DNA from: Klenkia sesuvii
Lineage (GTDB): Bacteria; Actinomycetota; Actinomycetes; Mycobacteriales; Geodermatophilaceae
DNA: 64,000 nucleotides
Assembly (NCBI RefSeq): GCF_037083825.1
Contig: NZ_JBAPLU010000004.1
Coordinates: 194,660-258,659, forward strand
Direction: 5' to 3'
This document shows positions 62,905 to 64,000 of this stretch, in pieces. The position numbers were made by a program, and so were the translations under genes. Each line of letters begins with the position of its first letter. Positions within the stretch are counted from its first letter, which is position 1. The notes beneath the pieces are model-generated. The model was not told where the DNA came from and did no database searches. It saw only the letters and a list, made by a program, of their open reading frames with translations.

Positions 62905-62989
62905 GTCCGGGTGGCGGAATGGCAGACGCGCTAGCTTGAGGTGCTAGTGCCCTTTATCGGGCGTGGGGGTTCAAGTCCCCCCTCGGACA
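62905..62989 (+). tRNA. tRNA-Leu (anticodon GAG)
   Basis: Class II tRNA of 85 nt. The acceptor arm GTCCGGG pairs with CTCGGAC. The anticodon stem CTAGC/GCTAG encloses loop TTGAGGT with anticodon GAG at 62938-62940. A long variable arm (GCCCTTTATCGGGC) and T-loop GGTTCAAGTCC follow. Discriminator A at 62989; the CCA end is not encoded. It reads CUC and CUU codons. The 3' part is a likely integration site. Confidence 0.96.
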
Positions 62990-62996
62990 CCGCATC

Positions 62997-63030
62997 GCCC
63001 CGGGGTTCCTGCAGGTCAGGAAGCCGGGGC
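62997..63030 (+). terminator. Hairpin terminator after tRNA-Leu
   Basis: GCCCCGG-GG-TTCCTG pairs with CAGGAA-G-CCGGGGC around a short loop. It starts eight bases after the tRNA. A second small palindrome, GTTGA-CGT-TCAAC, follows at 63031-63043. Confidence 0.6.
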
Positions 63031-63059
63031 GTTGACGTTCAACCCGCATCCCACGGCGC

Positions 63060-63081
63060 GTGATACTCCGGTGATACTTCG
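63060..63081. repeat. Short direct repeat near the integration site
   Basis: GTGATACTCCG and GTGATACTTCG in tandem, between the tRNA terminator and the integrase end. Possible arm-type or accessory binding site of the integrase. Confidence 0.5.
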
Positions 63082-63085
63082 GACC

Positions 63086-63553
63086 TCATTCGGGGTCATC
63101 GAGGAGCGCCGCGAACCGGTCCGCGGCCTGCCGGCCCATGCCCGGGTGGACATGCTGGTAGACGCCCAGGGTGATCGTGGCGTTCGCGTGCCCGAGTCGC
63201 TCGGACACGACCTTGACGGGCTCGCCGTCGGCCAGCAGGAGGGTCGCGTGGGTGTGCCAGAGATCGTGCAGTCGGATCCTGGGCAGCTTGTCCTCGCCGT
63301 AGGCGCGGCGGGCGCGCGTGACATGGCTATTGAACCGCCGCGAGAAGCGCTCGGGGTGCCTGTACGCGCCGTCCAGACCCCCCAGCACCAGAGCGCTGTC
63401 CCGCACGAGCTCCGGCGAGATGGTCGACCGGCGAGCCTTGTACAGGCGCAGCTTCTGCACAGTCCCAGCGTCCAGGTCGACGACGCGTGACTGACCGGTC
63501 TTGGTGGGGCCTTCAACGAGCTCCTCCCCCTTGTCCTTCGGGACTGCTGCACG
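63086..63553 (-). pseudogene. Tyrosine-type site-specific integrase, truncated
   Basis: Only the C-terminal catalytic half remains. RIRLHDLWHTHATLLLADG corresponds to box II, where HxxR should read HDLRH; here the arginine is Trp, so the protein would be inactive. VSERLGHANATITLGVYQHV keeps the nucleophilic Tyr. The box I arginine and the N-terminal DNA-binding domains are missing because an IS3-like element begins at about 63560. The gene points at tRNA-Leu, as integrases do beside their attachment site. Confidence 0.85.
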
Positions 63554-63608
63554 GATAGGTGACATCTGATCTGTGGTGCCGACAGGTGCCGCTGGAAGGA
63601 TGCTCACC

Positions 63609-63902
63609 GTGCCCAAGCCCTACCCCAAGGAGTTCCGGGACGACGTCGTGAACGTCGCCCGCAACCGCGAGCCCGGCACCCACCTCAAGCAGGTCGCCGC
63701 TGACTTCGGCATCAGCGAGTCCTGCCTGACGAACTGGATGAAGGCCGCCGACGTCGAGGCCGGCGTGAAGCCGGGCAACACCGCTGCTCAGAACGCCGAC
63801 CTGGCTGCGGCCCGGCGGCGAATCCGGCTGCTGGAGCAGGAGAACGAGGTGCTGCGCCGGGCTGCGGCCTACCTGTCTCAGGCCAACCTGCCGGGAAAAT
63901 GA
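63609..63902 (+). CDS. IS3-family transposase OrfA
   Basis: 97 aa from GTG 63609 (ATG 63600 also possible). Helix-turn-helix PKEFRDDVVNVARNREPGTHLKQVAADFGISESCLTNWMK, then a leucine-zipper-like coil AAARRRIRLLEQENEVLRRAAAYL. It binds the IS ends. The stop overlaps OrfB in ATGA. The AAAA just before it may serve -1 frameshifting to the OrfAB transposase. Confidence 0.9.
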   Translation: MPKPYPKEFRDDVVNVARNREPGTHLKQVAADFGISESCLTNWMKAADVEAGVKPGNTAAQNADLAAARRRIRLLEQENEVLRRAAAYLSQANLPGK

Positions 63903-64000
63903 TGTACCCGCTCGTCCGCGAGCTGGCCGCGTCCGGTGCCCCTGTGCGGGTGCCGGTCGCGGTGACGTGCCGGGTGCTCGGGCTGGCCCGCCAGCCCTAC
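63899..64000 (+). CDS. IS3-family transposase OrfB (partial)
   Basis: The first 34 residues, MMYPLVRELAASGAPVRVPVAVTC and then RVLGLARQPY, match the N-terminal HTH_21 part of IS3 OrfB. The DDE catalytic domain lies beyond the window. It is in the -1 frame relative to OrfA. Confidence 0.85.
   Translation, partial: MMYPLVRELAASGAPVRVPVAVTCRVLGLARQPY

Larger units (their letters stand above)
63560..64000 (+). mobile_element. IS3-family element, left part (continues past window)
   Basis: OrfA and the start of OrfB with the usual overlap. The left terminal repeat probably begins TGACATCTG near 63560, where integrase similarity stops. The right end is outside the window. Confidence 0.82.

Noticed and set aside
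63086..64000. An active prophage or defence island at the right edge
   Set aside because: Only an integrase remnant and a partial IS are visible. No phage structural gene or defence gene occurs inside the window.

Overview
This window is chromosomal DNA of a very GC-rich aerobic actinobacterium. The Pup-proteasome locus, the mycothiol gene mshC, an IdeR-type iron box, an actinobacterial LexA box, frequent GTG starts and many leaderless promoters all say Actinobacteria. The gene mix is most like Geodermatophilaceae (Blastococcus, Geodermatophilus, Modestobacter), but that family assignment is an inference and not a database result.

Layout. 1-2131: fxsA (cut by the window edge) and lnt. 2412-9219: a lysine catabolic locus in which kdd, an amidohydrolase gene, kamD, kamE and kal are joined by 4-nt overlaps on the minus strand, with kamA divergent. 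It covers lysine to beta-lysine to 3,5-diaminohexanoate to 5-amino-3-oxohexanoate, and 3-aminobutyryl-CoA to crotonyl-CoA. The cleavage enzyme Kce is not in the window. 9240-15591: GNAT and PlsC-like acyltransferases, a LexA-box-controlled radical SAM protein (Rv2578c type), an Lrp/AsnC regulator, an M24 peptidase, a 5'-3' exonuclease and a Tyr/Gly/Gln-rich DUF4333 membrane protein. 15702-34762: the extended Pup-proteasome neighbourhood, read on the minus strand as trmI, mpa, a lipoprotein, dop, an RraB-like gene, pup, an endonuclease VII-type gene, prcB, prcA, pafA and a hypothetical gene; then pafB, pafC, a small membrane protein, tatA, tatC, a diacylglycerol kinase-like gene and a Ski2-type helicase. 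DUF3866 lies opposite. 34831-46998: RecB-type nuclease, HAD phosphatase, metH, PAC2 protein, dGTPase, mshC, SCO1664-like, DUF3090, a histidine phosphatase and uppP. 47051-62748: aldo/keto reductase, RecD2-like helicase, ABC-F protein, an iron-box divergent pair (DUF2470 gene and rpsD), a glycosyltransferase, a propeller lipoprotein, a LiaF-like protein, a quinone oxidoreductase, an SDR, a MASE1-GAF-GGDEF diguanylate cyclase, a PH-like protein and an M20 peptidase. 62905-64000: tRNA-Leu(GAG), a decayed tyrosine integrase and the left part of an IS3-family element, which is the scar of an integrative element.

How the genes work together. Pup is activated or removed by Dop and ligated to targets by PafA; tagged proteins are unfolded by Mpa/ARC and degraded by PrcBA. 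PafBC is a DNA-damage transcription activator, and the helicase gene 2.5 kb downstream carries a near-consensus PafBC promoter. The Rv2578c-like gene carries a LexA box, so both branches of the actinobacterial damage response appear here. KamDE and MetH both need cobalamin.

The least explained parts are: the lysine operon with its extra amidohydrolase and an unusual KamA PLP motif; two families of inverted-repeat elements at intergenic sites; an endonuclease ORF between pup and prcB that has no in-frame stop; an RraB-like gene coupled to dop; and a repeated leaderless-promoter architecture (TANNNT, 6-9 nt, start codon) at 17 genes.
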